A DNA stretch of 64,000 nt from Amorphophallus konjac (taxonomy: Eukaryota; Streptophyta; Magnoliopsida; Alismatales; Araceae), in contig CM040121.1 of assembly GCA_022559845.1 (NCBI GenBank), positions 344,198,243-344,262,242 on the forward strand, in the 5' to 3' direction. The position numbers and the translations under genes were made by a program. Shown here piece by piece: positions 1 through 10,193 of the stretch; within the stretch, counting starts at the first letter, position 1, and every line of letters begins with the position of its first letter. Under the pieces are notes generated by a model, which was not told the origin of the DNA, did no database searches, and saw only the letters and a list, made by a program, of their open reading frames with translations.

Positions 1-48
1 TCTCGGACGTCTTGCAAGACAATACTATTTTCTAGTAAGGAGAGCTGC

Positions 49-2580
49 TCAAACGGGCCGATGCGAACAATAGAGCTCACTAAATGGCTCTGCCACCGTG
101 GCCATAAGATCACTGAAATTGTCAGGATGCAGTGGAGTGGATTTATCGGCATTTGGAGGATAGCCGCAATCTGACAAGAAGTGCTCCCACCATGAATACA
201 CTTTACGCACTGTAGAAGCTGTACCTTGTTCTGAAGAAATAGCGGCACGCGGCCTCAAAGACTTAATAGCCCCAGTATAGGCTTGCCGATCAATAGTAAC
301 TAGCCCGTTCTTCGCCTCCCATTCAGCACGGAAGTCTTGCACATCTCTAGCAACCTGCGGGAAGTGAGTATGAAGAAAAGATCTATCATTAATAAGAGGA
401 GGCAAATCTGCCCGCTTCAAACGGGCTTCTTCTCTTTCTTTTAATTCATGGGGAGACTGCCTGAATGTATTACTATGCTTGAACCACCAGCGGGCATAAT
501 ATATATCAATCTGACCGACCCTCCTGGCCTCTGGAAGAGTGCAACGTGGCTCTGGTACCCCTCTGAAGAAGAATTCCCACCAGCTGCTGGCAACTAAGTG
601 AATCTCCTGACCCCGGTGAATCCGCCCAGTCAAGCCAAAGTCAGCGTCAGGAGGAACTGACTGGTCGTACCCAAAGTTTCGTGCAAAACGATGGGGAAAG
701 TAAGGCTCCAAGAAAATGGTGCTGCCCTTCCTGAAAACCAGAACACTGGGTTGAATGCTGCAGAGCCAATCTTCATAAAGTGATGGGTCAGCAACTTGGC
801 AATATGGGAGGCCATAGGAGACCCCATGCAAGTTCTCAATAACAAAGGGCCTGAAATCATGAGAGCTATGGGCGAAAGGCAAGCCCTCCTTCCCTTCCGT
901 GGGAACAAAAGACAGTAGCCTGCGAGCCTTCCACAAGTGCTCTGACAAGCGCGGATCTGGGCGGTTCCTGAACAAGAAGATTAAAGGAGCAACCGGGTTC
1001 TCAACTGAAATATTCGGACATAAAGATGGCAGCAATAGACCAGCCCATGCGCTCAGATAATGGGTAGCCATGGATAGATTTCGATCTCTGTGAGAGCTGT
1101 GAGATGTCAGATTACCGAAGCCATGATAGATATTCGCAAGGGCAGCAGGTGCAATGGCGAGTCTATGCCCATCAACAAGAATGCAAGCAGGGTAAATAAG
1201 CTCGGGCCGAACAAGCCCCTCCTCTCCATAAGGTACAACAAACGTAGCAAGCCAATAGACAAGATAAGCAGCAAGATAAGTCCGGTCTGGAATATTGCGA
1301 GGATTCCACCCCGCATTCATCGGCGCAGGCAGATGGCGGCTACTCTCCTGAGGATGCAAAATAAGTTGATACAGAGGCCTGTCATCCTCAGCAAAGCTCT
1401 CATAGAAATAGAACGGCCCATTGTAGAATTATGAAATCCATACATTGAGGCTGACCCTCACAGCACCAGAAGAAGCAGATGGGGCTTTGCTTTTCCCAGC
1501 CCGGGCCAAGTCCCGCCATACCTTCATCAAATATCGGAAGCTGAAAGACAAACCATACTCTCCCAATCCCGCGGAGAAGTTTATGTGCAGATCATCCATG
1601 GTAACTTCTTCATAAGGTCGCCCCGAGATGGGTAAACCTGAAATCCTGTGAAAACTCCACAAATCGAGGGAAATTTCACCCTCAGCAGTGGCAAAAGTGT
1701 TGAAGCGGCGATTGAAGCGTTTCGCCAAAGCCTGAAGCAACTCAGCATAATATGGATATCTATACAATGTTGCTGTGACTGCGTGTCGGATACCAACCGG
1801 GTCTAACAGGCGGCTATAATGGTGAAGAACACCCATTAGCCACTATGTGGCTCCCAAATGAAATTTATGAGAGGGAACCACGGACCACTTCCCATACCAA
1901 CTGGGAGAGGACCCACTCATAATTTTATCAAGCAAGCATAGTTTATCATACCCTTCACCGGTAAATTCTGTGCCCGAAGGAGATAAGAAGCAACCAGGAG
2001 CGACATCTGATAATGTCTTATGCTGGCCCCCCAAGTCCCAAGTAGCAGGTGCGAAATATTTCATCTTGGTCGGACATCCTGTCTCGGCACCGAAGAAGCC
2101 CAACTGCGACGAGGCCGGAAATTGAATATGACGGCCATTAGCCAACGGAAAACTGGGGAATGAAGTCTTGCAGGTCCCCAACATACTATCACGTCCCATT
2201 AGAATCGCCCTCTCAATTTGACACCGGACTGTAGGCAAGTAACTGTCACCCTCTTCCATGTCTGGGGGAATAAAATTTTGGATGAAAGGAAATAGATGCC
2301 TGTCAAGAGGGAAATGTCTCGGATACCCGCGAGGTCGTTGATACTCATAAAAGCCTCTCCGGGAAACAAGCAAACTCAAGTCAACTGCTCCTCCTTCAGG
2401 TTCATCCTCTGGGAGGGGGCCCGTAGCAATCATAGAAAGCCCTCGATCAAGTGAGTAAATATTCTCCACAGTTATTCTCGGAGAACCCCATGAAGGCATC
2501 AACTTCTTGGAAGTGATGGGGACTGTCTCCTTGTACATCCTCTTTGACCAGCGACCACTGCTCTCCCTTGCACGAGACAT
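49..2580 (-). pseudogene. Plant mobile domain-like protein, antisense to element J, two in-frame stops
   Basis: Three minus-strand open stretches (2580-1843, 1836-1429, then to 49) share one frame and are separated only by a TAG at 1845-1843 and a TAA at 1431-1429. Without the stops the frame encodes about 840 residues starting MSRARES. The middle part has WSFHRISGLPISG, typical of the plant mobile (aminotransferase-like) domain found in transposon-derived proteins. The last part is rich in W, Y and P (for example SWWEFFF). The start codon lies 168 bases from the LTR. The two stops suggest a decaying copy; an unspliced intron is less likely because the frame continues unbroken across both stops. 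The function of this family in retrotransposons is unknown. Confidence 0.65.
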
Positions 2581-2734
2581 GATGGCTACTACAAAACAAC
2601 AACGACAAAAAGAAAGGATGATTCGTCAGTCCCAAATTAATATTAATGGCATTATGCATCAAACAAAGCCAGGAGCCAGTGAAATCAGGAATGCACGTGG
2701 CGGCCGCCGTCACCCTTGGCTCCGACGGACCTCC

Positions 2735-2748
2735 CCGTGGGGGGCATT
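2735..2748 (+). other. Polypurine tract of element J
   Basis: CCGTGGGGGGCATT directly precedes an LTR starting TGTTGACCCCG. A G-run just before TGTT is the usual second-strand priming site. It sets the orientation of J as plus. Confidence 0.55.
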
Positions 2749-3084
2749 TGTTGACCCCGTAAAATATTTTCATCAATTTCAGATTTTTTGAAAATCTATA
2801 AAGAACAATGTGTAATGGTATGAGAAACACTTATTTGGAAGTATTTCATTACGACAAGGAAATGCTGCGGGAATAGTCCCTAGCAGAAATTAAGAGTATG
2901 GGAATGCACATATGAAGATTGAGAGATGTGTCACCACCCACATGTTCAATGAAAAAGGCCAAGGCAGAGATCCTCCTACGAGCCAAAAACAATTGAAGAA
3001 GGGATAAACTCCAAGTCCACGTGGAGAAAGCAAATTTTTTTTTAGTGTGTGTGGATGGTACGGCCCCTTTTTATAGGGAGAAGA

Positions 3085-3475
3085 GTCAAAGAACCCCCTC
3101 CGGACCTGTGGACAGGCCAGAGGGGCACTCTGCTGGCTGCCTGGCCGGAGGAGAACCCCTCCGGACTTGCCAGGCCGGAGGGGGCTCCCTCCAGACCTGC
3201 ACAGGCCGGAGGAGGAGCCTCCGATCCTGTCCAGGCCGGAGGGGACTCCCTCCGGGTCCTGCCAAGGCTGGAGGAGTCTCCTCCGAACCTGCCAGGCCGG
3301 AGGGGCCTCCCTCCGATTTGCACAGGCCGGAGGAGGAGCCTCCGGTCCTGTCCAGGTCAGAGGGGGCCTCCTTCAACCCTGCCAGGCCAGAGGGACCCTC
3401 TCTGGTCTTGCAAGGCCGGAGGAGGAGTCCTCCGCCCAGGCAGCAGGCCGGAGGGACTCCCACCTCCGCCCATGG
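3085..3475. repeat. GC-rich minisatellite in J LTR
   Basis: About ten degenerate units of roughly 33-36 bases with the core CAGGCCGGAGG followed by a CCTCC segment. GGAGG and CCTCC alternate, so single strands could fold. Reading frames are open on both strands here only because the unit lacks stops; no gene is called. Confidence 0.85.
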
Positions 3476-3636
3476 CCCCTGCGGCTAACAAAAAAAAAGA
3501 GAAGAGAAAGAGGCAGAGAAAGAAATGAAACAACAGTAAAAGGAGATGAAGGGACAGGGAGGAGAAGATTAAGAGTCTACCTCTTGAGATTCCACCGGAG
3601 GAGAGATAGACAAGCTTCCTGCGCCCTTACTCCAAG

Positions 3637-3646
3637 CTACTATAAG
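3637..3646 (+). promoter_or_regulatory. TATA-like box in J LTR
   Basis: TACTATAAGAAG lies after a pyrimidine-rich stretch and before a purine-rich leader (AGAGGAGAAAAGAGACAG). This fits an LTR promoter driving plus-strand transcription. The evidence is motif and position only. Confidence 0.4.
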
Positions 3647-4039
3647 AAGAGGCCTCCACTAGAACACAAAAGAGGAGAAAAGAGACAGCAAGAAGATCAT
3701 AGACAAGAAGCAAGAGGAAGACACAGTCGCAAGACAGTCAAGACAAGCAGAAAGAAGAAGAGAACAGCCAGCAACAGCTGCGCACAGTATACAAAGGATT
3801 TTTTTTAAGGTCTGGGGACAACTTTTTTAAAGGTCTGGGCAGAGCACAGCAGTAGCAGGAGGATGGTCTGTTGCGAAGAGACCAGGGGAGGCCCATGTGG
3901 TTGATGGCTTGTTTAATATGGAAAGGGGTATGGTCACCACAAAAGGCCCCCCCGTGGGAGTTCCAGTCACCTCCTTTGGGAGTGGTGATCCTAAGAAGCT
4001 TCTCACCCCTTTCTAAATAATCATGGGTGTTCAAAGCTT

Positions 4040-4680
4040 GCAAAGAAATGAAATGGCCTTATGAATCTTATGAATGCTTATTGCATTTGGAGAGCTGGCC
4101 TTATGAATCTTATGAATGCAATGCTGTGCAGAAATGCAACCATATGACTGTGCAGAAATGCAACCATATGCAATGCCATTACAGAAATACTGTAACAACA
4201 TTACAGAAATGTCAGAAATGCAGAAATGCTGTTACAGAAATACAATGAAACATTACAGAAATGCACAAATGCTGTAATGACATTACAAAAATGCATAGAA
4301 ATGAAACATTCCAGAAATTCATAGAAATGCAACAAGTTTCAGAAATACAATATTACATGCTGTGAGATATTCAACAAATTTCAGAAATACAATATTACAT
4401 GCTGTGAAACATTTGCATAGTTGAGGCTTTGAAGCTTTACAGAAATGTTGAAACCTCACAAAAATATCACAGAAATACTGGAAATTGCAGAAATCAACAA
4501 TTTCAGAAATCATGCTGCCTGAATGCCTTGCAGAAATCAACAATGCAGAAATCAACAACACATCAGAAATGCCATGCTATATGCTTTACATAAATGCCAA
4601 GGAAAACTATGCAATGTTTGAGGCTTTGAAATTTTATAGAAATGTTGAATCCTTACAAAAACATTACAGAAATACTGAAA
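4040..4680. repeat. ACAGAAAT-type simple tandem repeats
   Basis: Dozens of copies of ACAGAAATGC or ACAGAAATAC at irregular spacing, with two longer internal duplications (CTTATGAATCTTATGAATGC near 4060-4120, and TTTCAGAAATACAATATTACATGCTGTGA near 4337-4410, given here in parts: TTTCAGAAATACAATA then TTACATGCTGTGA). No coding. Confidence 0.8.
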
Positions 4681-4990
4681 ATTGTAGAAACACACCCGGG
4701 TGGCGAAAAGTTGTAGAAATATCCCTGGTGGTCAGAAAATTACAGAAATACCCCTGGTGGTCGAAAATTACAGAAATACCTCCTGTGGTGAAAAATTACA
4801 AAAATACCCCCGGTGACAGAAAATTACAGAAACACTCCCACTGGCGGGAAAAATGTAGAAATACCCCCGATAGTGGGAACATTACAGAAATACCCCCGAT
4901 GGTGGAAAAATTATAGAAACACTCCTGATTGTGGGGAAATTGTGGAAATACCTCCATGGGTGGAGTCTCAAAATTACCAAAATATCCTCA
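4681..4990. repeat. 28-bp degenerate tandem repeat
   Basis: About ten units of 27-29 bases with core TTACAGAAATACCCC followed by GGTGG and AAAA. They grow out of the neighbouring ACAGAAAT array, so the two probably share an origin. Confidence 0.8.
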
Positions 4991-5262
4991 TTCTGGTTTA
5001 CGCCGTTTGCATGACTCGGTGGAGCGGGACCTCGCCCCTTCATTGAAGTGGTGTGCGCTCTCTTGAGTTCGGCTTATGGCTAACCATCCACATCTATGGA
5101 TCCTTTTCATATCATGTCTGAAAACTTAGAGGCAAATGATATTGCAAAGAAACCATAAGAAGTCATAAAAATCAAAACAAGGAATACCCACGGGGTTATT
5201 TCTGAGAAGTCACCCAACAAGTCGGAGGACAGGTTTACTTCCGATAAGTCAAGAAAGGAAGT

Positions 5263-5402
5263 CAAGAATGCTCAAGAAGTCAAGACATGACGGGGCTATC
5301 TCCGAGAATTAAGAAATGTCACATGTAATGTCGAAAAGTCAGATCGACAAGAATGCTCGAGAAGTCAAGACATGACGGGGCTATCTCCAAGAAAGTAAGA
5401 AA
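5263..5402. repeat. 85-bp direct duplication in J LTR
   Basis: CAAGAATGCTC at 5263 recurs at 5348. Both copies continue through AAGTCAAGACATGACGGGG with few differences. Confidence 0.8.
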
Positions 5403-5930
5403 TTATAAAAATATCCCAATGTGTGAGAAAACTACATAAATATCCTGAGGGAGGATATGTCCCGTCTCAGGAGGAAATGTCCCTTACGGACATCAAGTCA
5501 ACTTAAGAGTCCGATCACGATCAAAAGAGTGGTCATGACCATGAAGTAACTCCGAAGGATTGACAACGATCATCTTGGCGATCTAACGGCCCTCGTGATG
5601 AAATTCAAGTTCAATCGTCCGATCAGGGGACAAAAGTAAATACAATGACCCGATCAGGACGAAAGCAAACTCAAAGATCCAAATGCAGATTGAAGCAAAT
5701 TCAAAGGCTCTAGTTGCGACCGGATGTTATCTTGAAGACTCGATTACACAATCGTGATCATATGTGAAGATCCTGAAGAACCGATTGTAATCCCAATTAT
5801 CTATGTTCAAGAAATGAAGTCTTCAAATTTCTTTGCAAGAGTATGTACCCGTAATGGGCGACTGTCAAGATCATTTATGTCACAACGTATAGAGGCAAAA
5901 GGCGTTCTTCGACAGTTAATCAAAGGTGTT
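5403..5930. other. J LTR interior without recognised feature
   Basis: Unique-looking LTR sequence with several CGATCA or GATCAGGAC motifs. No coding potential or repeat array was recognised. A short open frame at 5754-5954 has no recognisable domain and is treated as chance. Confidence 0.5.
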
Positions 5931-5954
5931 CGGACTTGTACCGATGTAAATTAA

Positions 5955-5972
5955 CACCGACTTCGGTCGGTG
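5955..5972 (+). other. R/U5 hairpin with TTCG loop in J LTR
   Basis: CACCGAC, loop TTCG, GTCGGTG: a perfect 7-bp stem closed by a UUCG-type tetraloop in RNA. It is followed by GGGGAAAAGTCC. An equivalent with different stem sequence lies at 50254-50275 in B. Confidence 0.7.
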
Positions 5973-6104
5973 GGGAAAAGTCCAGTACACGAACCCTAAA
6001 TCGTTTGATAAACCCAAACAGTGCGGAATTAACAAATATGTCAAAATATACGACATATTCATCCAGTGAAATTGGATGTCCGATAAAAATTCCTCGTGTA
6101 AACA

Positions 6105-6449
6105 CCCATGTATCCCCATGGCGGTTGCCTGCTCAGCCTGCCTCTTCATCCTTCTCTTCAAGTTTTTCCTTCTATTTTTCTCTTACTTTTTAGCCAGTGC
6201 TAGGTCACTTTGTGACGGAGCAGCCGTCTTTGGAGGGAGCCGGGCGACGTGCCCTGCACTAGAGCTACTGGGGTGGGACTTCCCTTTGTAAGACTTATGG
6301 GAAGTGCGCTTCTTTGAAGTCACATTGACCCAGTTAGGCTCTGTTTCATGGGCCTGGAACGTGGCGTTAATTGCCTGTTCTACTATTTCTGGAGGCAATT
6401 CTTGAAATTCGGCCAGATAGCGGCTGGTGTCCCGAGAGGTCGACGCCAC
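6105..6449 (-). pseudogene. A gag C-terminal basic region
   Basis: On the minus strand, FQELPPEIVEQAINATFQ matches YQELPPEVIEQAINATFQ of element B (57860-57915). This is followed by a Ser/Pro linker and ALAKK, a stop, then EKNRRKNLKRRMKRQAEQA, matching B's RKNIKRWLKKQAEQA. The reading frame runs into J's LTR at 6104. The Lys/Arg cluster suggests RNA or DNA binding; function is inferred only from composition. The intervening stop and the truncation make it a pseudogene. Confidence 0.7.
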
Positions 6450-7000
6450 CTTCGTTTGCTGCTGAATTAGCGTATGACTCTGCTCAGGTGCCTTTGGTTT
6501 GACTTTGCCTTCTTGCTTCTACTTAGGGATCACCTCAGAATTTTCCTGTTGGGTCGCTTTACCTCTACTTGACTCGGTACCTGGCTTAGCTTTTGAGTGC
6601 CGGGACCGAGCAACTTGGACCTGCTCAGGGCTTGCTTTAGCAGTAGTTGCTTGGGGCATGCTGGTTCGACCTTGGTCGCTCCTTAGCTTGGCCTCTTGTG
6701 AATTTCTTGGTCCACTTGATTTGCATGTAGAGTGGACAGAGCTTGACCAGAACTCCCAACATTGGGATCGGGGCGATGCTTTGGAGAATCACGCACTAGC
6801 ACCTCCCTTCCCCCTAGAAGAATGTCAAGGAGTCTCTGGGTGTCGTCTCTCGAGAAGGGTAGACTCTAAATCCTCCCATGACTACCAGCTAGAGCATTGG
6901 GGTGGGGTCTGGACTTGATTGGGCGTAGTTTTTCCCTTGTCTTGTTTGTAGGATGTCTGGGAGGTAGTTGTGTGAATGACATTTGCTGAGAAAATTACTC

Positions 7001-7328
7001 GGCCCGGCCATGGTTGGCAGTATCGGCCGAAACCGATACGTTTCGGCCGGTACTGATCCGAAATCGAGTCCCAACACTGTAGCATGTCTGATACCTAAAA
7101 AAAATAATTTTTTAATGGTTTCGGAAGAAACTATTAAGGGTTTTGGCCGAAACTGACCTGTTTCGGTCCGAAACTGTCCGGCCGAAACCAGAGAGGATCA
7201 CTCTTTTTTTTTGAATGGTTTCAACTGATTTCGGCCGAAATCGAAACTGATACCGAAACCGGTACGTATCGGTTTCGGTACCGACCGAAACCGGTACCGA
7301 AACCGATACTGCCATCCTTGGGCCCGGC
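7001..7328. repeat. 8-bp target duplications around the hAT-type MITE
   Basis: GGCCCGGC at 7001-7008 and again at 7321-7328 directly flank the MITE. An exact 8-bp duplication is the signature of hAT-superfamily insertion. Confidence 0.9.
7009..7320. mobile_element. hAT-type MITE, 312 bp
   Basis: Terminal inverted repeats: left CATGGTTGGCAGTATCGG, and right end inverted CAAGGATGGCAGTATCGG (16 of 18 match). The interior is dense in CGAAACCG/CGGTTTCGG motifs that make it largely self-complementary, with A-rich and T-rich middles. It has no coding capacity and would need a hAT transposase in trans. Its host is the gag gene of element A. Confidence 0.9.
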
Positions 7329-8032
7329 AGGGGAGATTCGGAGGGCTCCCAAAGAGAATTGTCTATGTTTATTACTCGACTTACAATCAAATCCTCCGCA
7401 ATGTCCTTGAAGGCCGGGCAATCATAGATAACATGGCGCGATGGTAGAGGCAATAGCCGTGCATCATGTTGGTACTTGGACCATTATCTGATGCAGGAAA
7501 CTGGATCAACCCTTTTCTTCGGCAAATATGGATGATTTCCAAGGTTTTATACCGAGGAAAAGAATACAACTTTTGCGGGATCTTATCGGCAGATGAGTCT
7601 GCTGATTCTTCAGGCAACCAGTCTCCAAACCTCGGCCACCTCCGAGGTTCTACCATGGCTTCAAAGTTGCGAGTGGAGGCCGGAGACGACTCTCTCGTGG
7701 AAGGTGTCGGAGAGAGTACTGCCAATCTCTCATCAATTTGCTTTACAAGCTGCAGTAACTTTTGCTGATCGCGTTGCAGTCGTTTAACCTCTTTCCTGAC
7801 TTTTCGAACAGTCCTTCGAATGGCCAAGCATTCAGACATTTGGAGGAGAGTGCCTCCTTGTAGAGCTTCCTGCCCAATAAGGGGAGTCGCTGAGGGCGGG
7901 TCAACAATCCCTCTTGCCTCCTGACTGCAGAGATCCGATGAATAACATTCACCGAAAAATTTTCCTTCCTTTGATCATGGGGTTGAGGAGGGTCACCCGC
8001 ATTGAGATGATGCCACTCTGGATTACTTCTTC

Positions 8033-8728
8033 TTACTTATTTTTGCAAGCGTAGCAATCTTCAATGACATGGCCCAGCACGCGATGATAGTCACAATAAT
8101 TGGGCTCATGTGCTTTGTTTAGTTCTGCAGGCCTTTTTGGCTTTGGCAAGGATATAATCCCGTTTTTTATACAGAGCGCGAAGAGCTTCTTAGTATGTTC
8201 TCTTTTGAAAGAGTATACTGCTGGCCTTGCAAGTGGCTTACTTTTGCTCGTCTGGGGGCCCTTGCCCGAGCCGCTTCTTTGATAGAGATGGCTATCCTGG
8301 CCAGAGCGTCCTGTGACACTGAGTTCTTCTTGGTGTGAGACCTTTGAGGGGCAACTTTGGTCCAGAATCCGCATGGCTGCTTCCCTGAGGCTTTTCATTA
8401 CCATACTACTTCCTTGGGGATCGATTCCCCCCCTTTGAATGAGGGTTTCGATGCAGTCTTGGATCTGCTCACACTCCCCGGTAGGGCGAGATATCACCAC
8501 ATGACACTCGCAATATCTGGGGTGCGCTTTATCTTCCTTAGTATAAGTTGGTGGTGGGTCGGGTGCCATGATCCGACCCTCCTCAAGGAGGACATGAAAT
8601 ATGCTCCTGGTATTCTCTTTTGAAAAGGAACATTGATGAGACGACCTCCAATCGGGATACCACAACACGGGCTTGGTCCCATTGGAGCCGACTTCTTCTG
8701 CCCCCGGATCCGGGAATGCAAAGGCCAC
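8033..8728 (-). pseudogene. A gag: second and third zinc-knuckle modules
   Basis: This 231-residue open stretch holds two modules of about 60-70 residues. Module 2 (about residues 25-95) has FSKENTRSIFHVLLEEGRIM and RYCECHVV, and has lost its distal His. Module 3 (about residues 168-231) has YSFKREHTKKLFALC and YCDYHRVLGHVIEDC, a C-x2-H-x4-H-x4-C variant of the retroviral CCHC knuckle. LWYPDWR before module 2 matches LWYPGWR of B at the same place. The reading frame is open but cut off from its neighbours by frameshifts. In the family, such knuckles bind genomic RNA. Confidence 0.75.
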
Positions 8729-8855
8729 CGTCTGATAGCTCTCAATAGGCGGATGATAATGATCGATGACATTGACCGAGCGGGTGGACCTTTCCCAAGC
8801 ATGAGGTTGGGGAGGGTCAACCAGAGATCCTTCGTAGTAATGAGTTTATTTTGAA

Positions 8856-9368
8856 TCATTTTCTATAACTCATTCTTGAAGACAGCAATTTTCGACTGTG
8901 TGTCCCAGCAAATGATGGTACACAGTAATTAGGATCGTCCACCTTGTTGACTTCCTCCGGCTTCTTCGGCTCGGGCAAGGATATCAACTTGTTCCTGGTA
9001 CAAAGGTCAAAAAGCCTCTTGGTATGTTCCTTTTTGAAGGAATAAGGGGCTTTCATCCGTTCGGCCAACCTTGTGGTTGATGCCTTCGCTTCAAGCTTCT
9101 TGTCGGAATCTCCTGGCGGTGCTCCTTCGCCGGCTCCCATTGTTGGGGAAAAGTCGACGTCATTTTCCTCTTTCCCAATAGCGGTACGCTCCTTGGGCTC
9201 CTTAGCCTTGGAAGGTGTAAATGTAGTGTTGTCAGCGAAGAACATTTCAATCTCCGCGACTACTGAATTCAGCTGGTCGAACCCTTTGATATTTGCTCCT
9301 AGGAGTCTCTCACTGACTTCTGGTGCCAGGCCTCTACGGCATCCTTCTGTGCCGGGGGATTGTCGCAT
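8856..9368 (-). pseudogene. A gag: end of capsid core and first zinc module
   Basis: The peptide GANIKGFDQLNSVVAEIEMFF matches GTNIKGFDQLNLAVAEIEMFF of B (given here as the shared parts IKGFDQLN and VAEIEMFF). After an acidic linker comes module 1: YSFKKEHTKRLFDLCTRNKLI and NYC, after which a frameshift scrambles the second half of the knuckle (expected H-x4-H-x4-C). The frame overlaps the 9299-9547 stretch, marking another frameshift near 9330. Confidence 0.75.
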
Positions 9369-9547
9369 CGCATGCTGAGATCCCTCCTGCGTTTGATAAA
9401 GTCCAACGCTGTTTCTCCCCTCTTCTGCTTAAGCGAGCAAAGCTCGGCAAGAGATACTTTTCTCTCAGCTAGCTGGAACCGATCAATGATTTCTTTTGTA
9501 GATCGGCCCAGTCTGCTACAGAATTGTGCTTCAATCTGGAGTACCAT
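9299..9547 (-). pseudogene. A gag: capsid (Retrotrans_gag) core
   Basis: RFQLAERKVSLAELCSLKQ and ALDFIKRRRDLSMRCDNPP align closely with RFQTTELKISLAELCFLRQ and ALDFIKRWRDLSMRCVNPP of element B. This is the helical core of the plant Ty3/gypsy Retrotrans_gag domain, which assembles the virus-like particle. It is separated by a frameshift from the N-terminal part (9627-10193). Confidence 0.8.
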
Positions 9548-9626
9548 TGGAAGGCACCACCGGTGAGAGAAGTCGCAAAATATCGGAGGAGGTAAGACTC
9601 CTCACGGGTGAGGTCGCCCATGGCTG

Positions 9627-10193
9627 TTACATAGTAAGCCAGATGCTCATGTGGCGACCCTTGCCCATTAAACTTTTGTAATTTCGGCGCCTTCGGGCAG
9701 TCCGGCGGGAGCTTCTTAAATTGAAGGTGAATAGGGTAGGGGACACTGTTAAGTTGACAGTGGGAATGCCCTCGCCACGCTGGGCAAATTTATCTTCGAC
9801 TATCTTCTCTATCATGCGGCATTGGGCGATAGCCTCTTCAGCTCCCAGTGTCCGAGAGGATTGAATATTGGGTGGAGCTCGGAGTGGCTCAGCCCCTGCC
9901 TCGGCATAAGTGCTATGAGGGGGAACAACCTGTCGACTAGCGATGCCCGGATTAGGCAACTGTTGCTCTTGTCGAAAATCTTGATTGTACATCGGCGTCT
10001 GAGGCCTTTGGACATTTGCATCCATTTGCCGCTTCATCTCTAGCATGAGATTAGTCATCTCTATATGCCAACGTTGCATGGTTTCAAACTTAGCATCGTC
10101 GGACATTGCTTTGAAGGCGGCTTTCGTCGGTGGTTCAAACACCGGGTTGAAATACATGCCACTAGGGTGAACTGCTTCCCCATGGACGCTCAC
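9627..10193 (-). pseudogene. A gag N-terminal region
   Basis: The 188-residue reading frame starts MSVHGEAVHP. It has a Met/Gln-rich helical part (MQRWHIEMTNLMLEMKRQM), then a Pro/Gln linker, then MIEKIVEDKFAQRGEGI, which matches MIERIVKTKL of B (near 55512). From about 9740 the frame drifts, and the expected continuation into the capsid core lies in another frame. The start is chosen as the first Met before the conserved block; the leader upstream is lost at 10267. Confidence 0.6.

Larger units (their letters stand above)
1..6104 (+). mobile_element. Element J: 3' part of a Tat-like Ty3/gypsy LTR retrotransposon
   Basis: A plus-strand LTR with a purine-rich tract just upstream begins at 2749, so the sequence to its left is the 3' internal part of the same element. 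No pol domain is inside the window. The internal part carries a long reading frame on the opposite strand (49-2580). Antisense extra genes between pol and the 3' LTR are known in Tat-lineage plant elements. To the right, at 6105, the gag sequence of element A resumes in mid-codon, so J is inserted in A. The 5' LTR and target duplication lie outside the window. Lineage assignment is inference. Confidence 0.6.
2749..6104 (+). mobile_element. 3' LTR of element J
   Basis: Starts TGTTGACC after a purine tract and is placed to end GTAAACA at 6104, where A's gag coding sequence begins on the minus strand. The U3 holds a GC-rich minisatellite, a TATA-like box and long ACAGAAAT-type repeats. The end region (5930-6010) closely matches the end region of B's 5' LTR near 50235-50305, including a hairpin. 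The right boundary was inferred from the TGTT/AACA match and the coding junction; no second LTR is available to confirm it. Confidence 0.55.
6882..7839 (-). pseudogene. A gag: coiled coil plus fourth zinc-knuckle-like module, split by a MITE
   Basis: From 7839 leftward the peptide begins with a Leu/Lys/Gln-rich heptad stretch (VRKVRKEVKRLQRDQQKLLQ), likely coiled coil. A module follows with YSFPRYKTLEIIHICRRKGLI and then YCLYHRA, with HVIYDC recovered in the next frame. This is the fourth copy of the module seen at 9045, 8650 and 8200. The MITE at 7009-7320 interrupts the gene after SESPLPG; coding resumes as a Thr/Gln-rich stretch ending at 6882. At least one frameshift lies near 7440. Confidence 0.65.

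Noticed and set aside
3021..3808. Overlapping open frames on both strands rich in Pro, Gly and Arg
   Set aside because: They lie in the GC-rich minisatellite; open frames in four frames reflect the stop-free repeat unit, not a gene.
5007..5070. GGAGCGGGACCTCG...TTCATTGAAG...GCGCTCTC segment resembling the 3' end of LINE K (29610-29670)
   Set aside because: The similarity is short and gapped, with no A tail or target duplication; too weak to call a LINE remnant.
6183..6291. Plus-strand frame with a hydrophobic run (LFILLFKFFLLFF)
   Set aside because: It is the complement of the Lys/Arg-rich end of A's gag; the minus strand has the homology to B.
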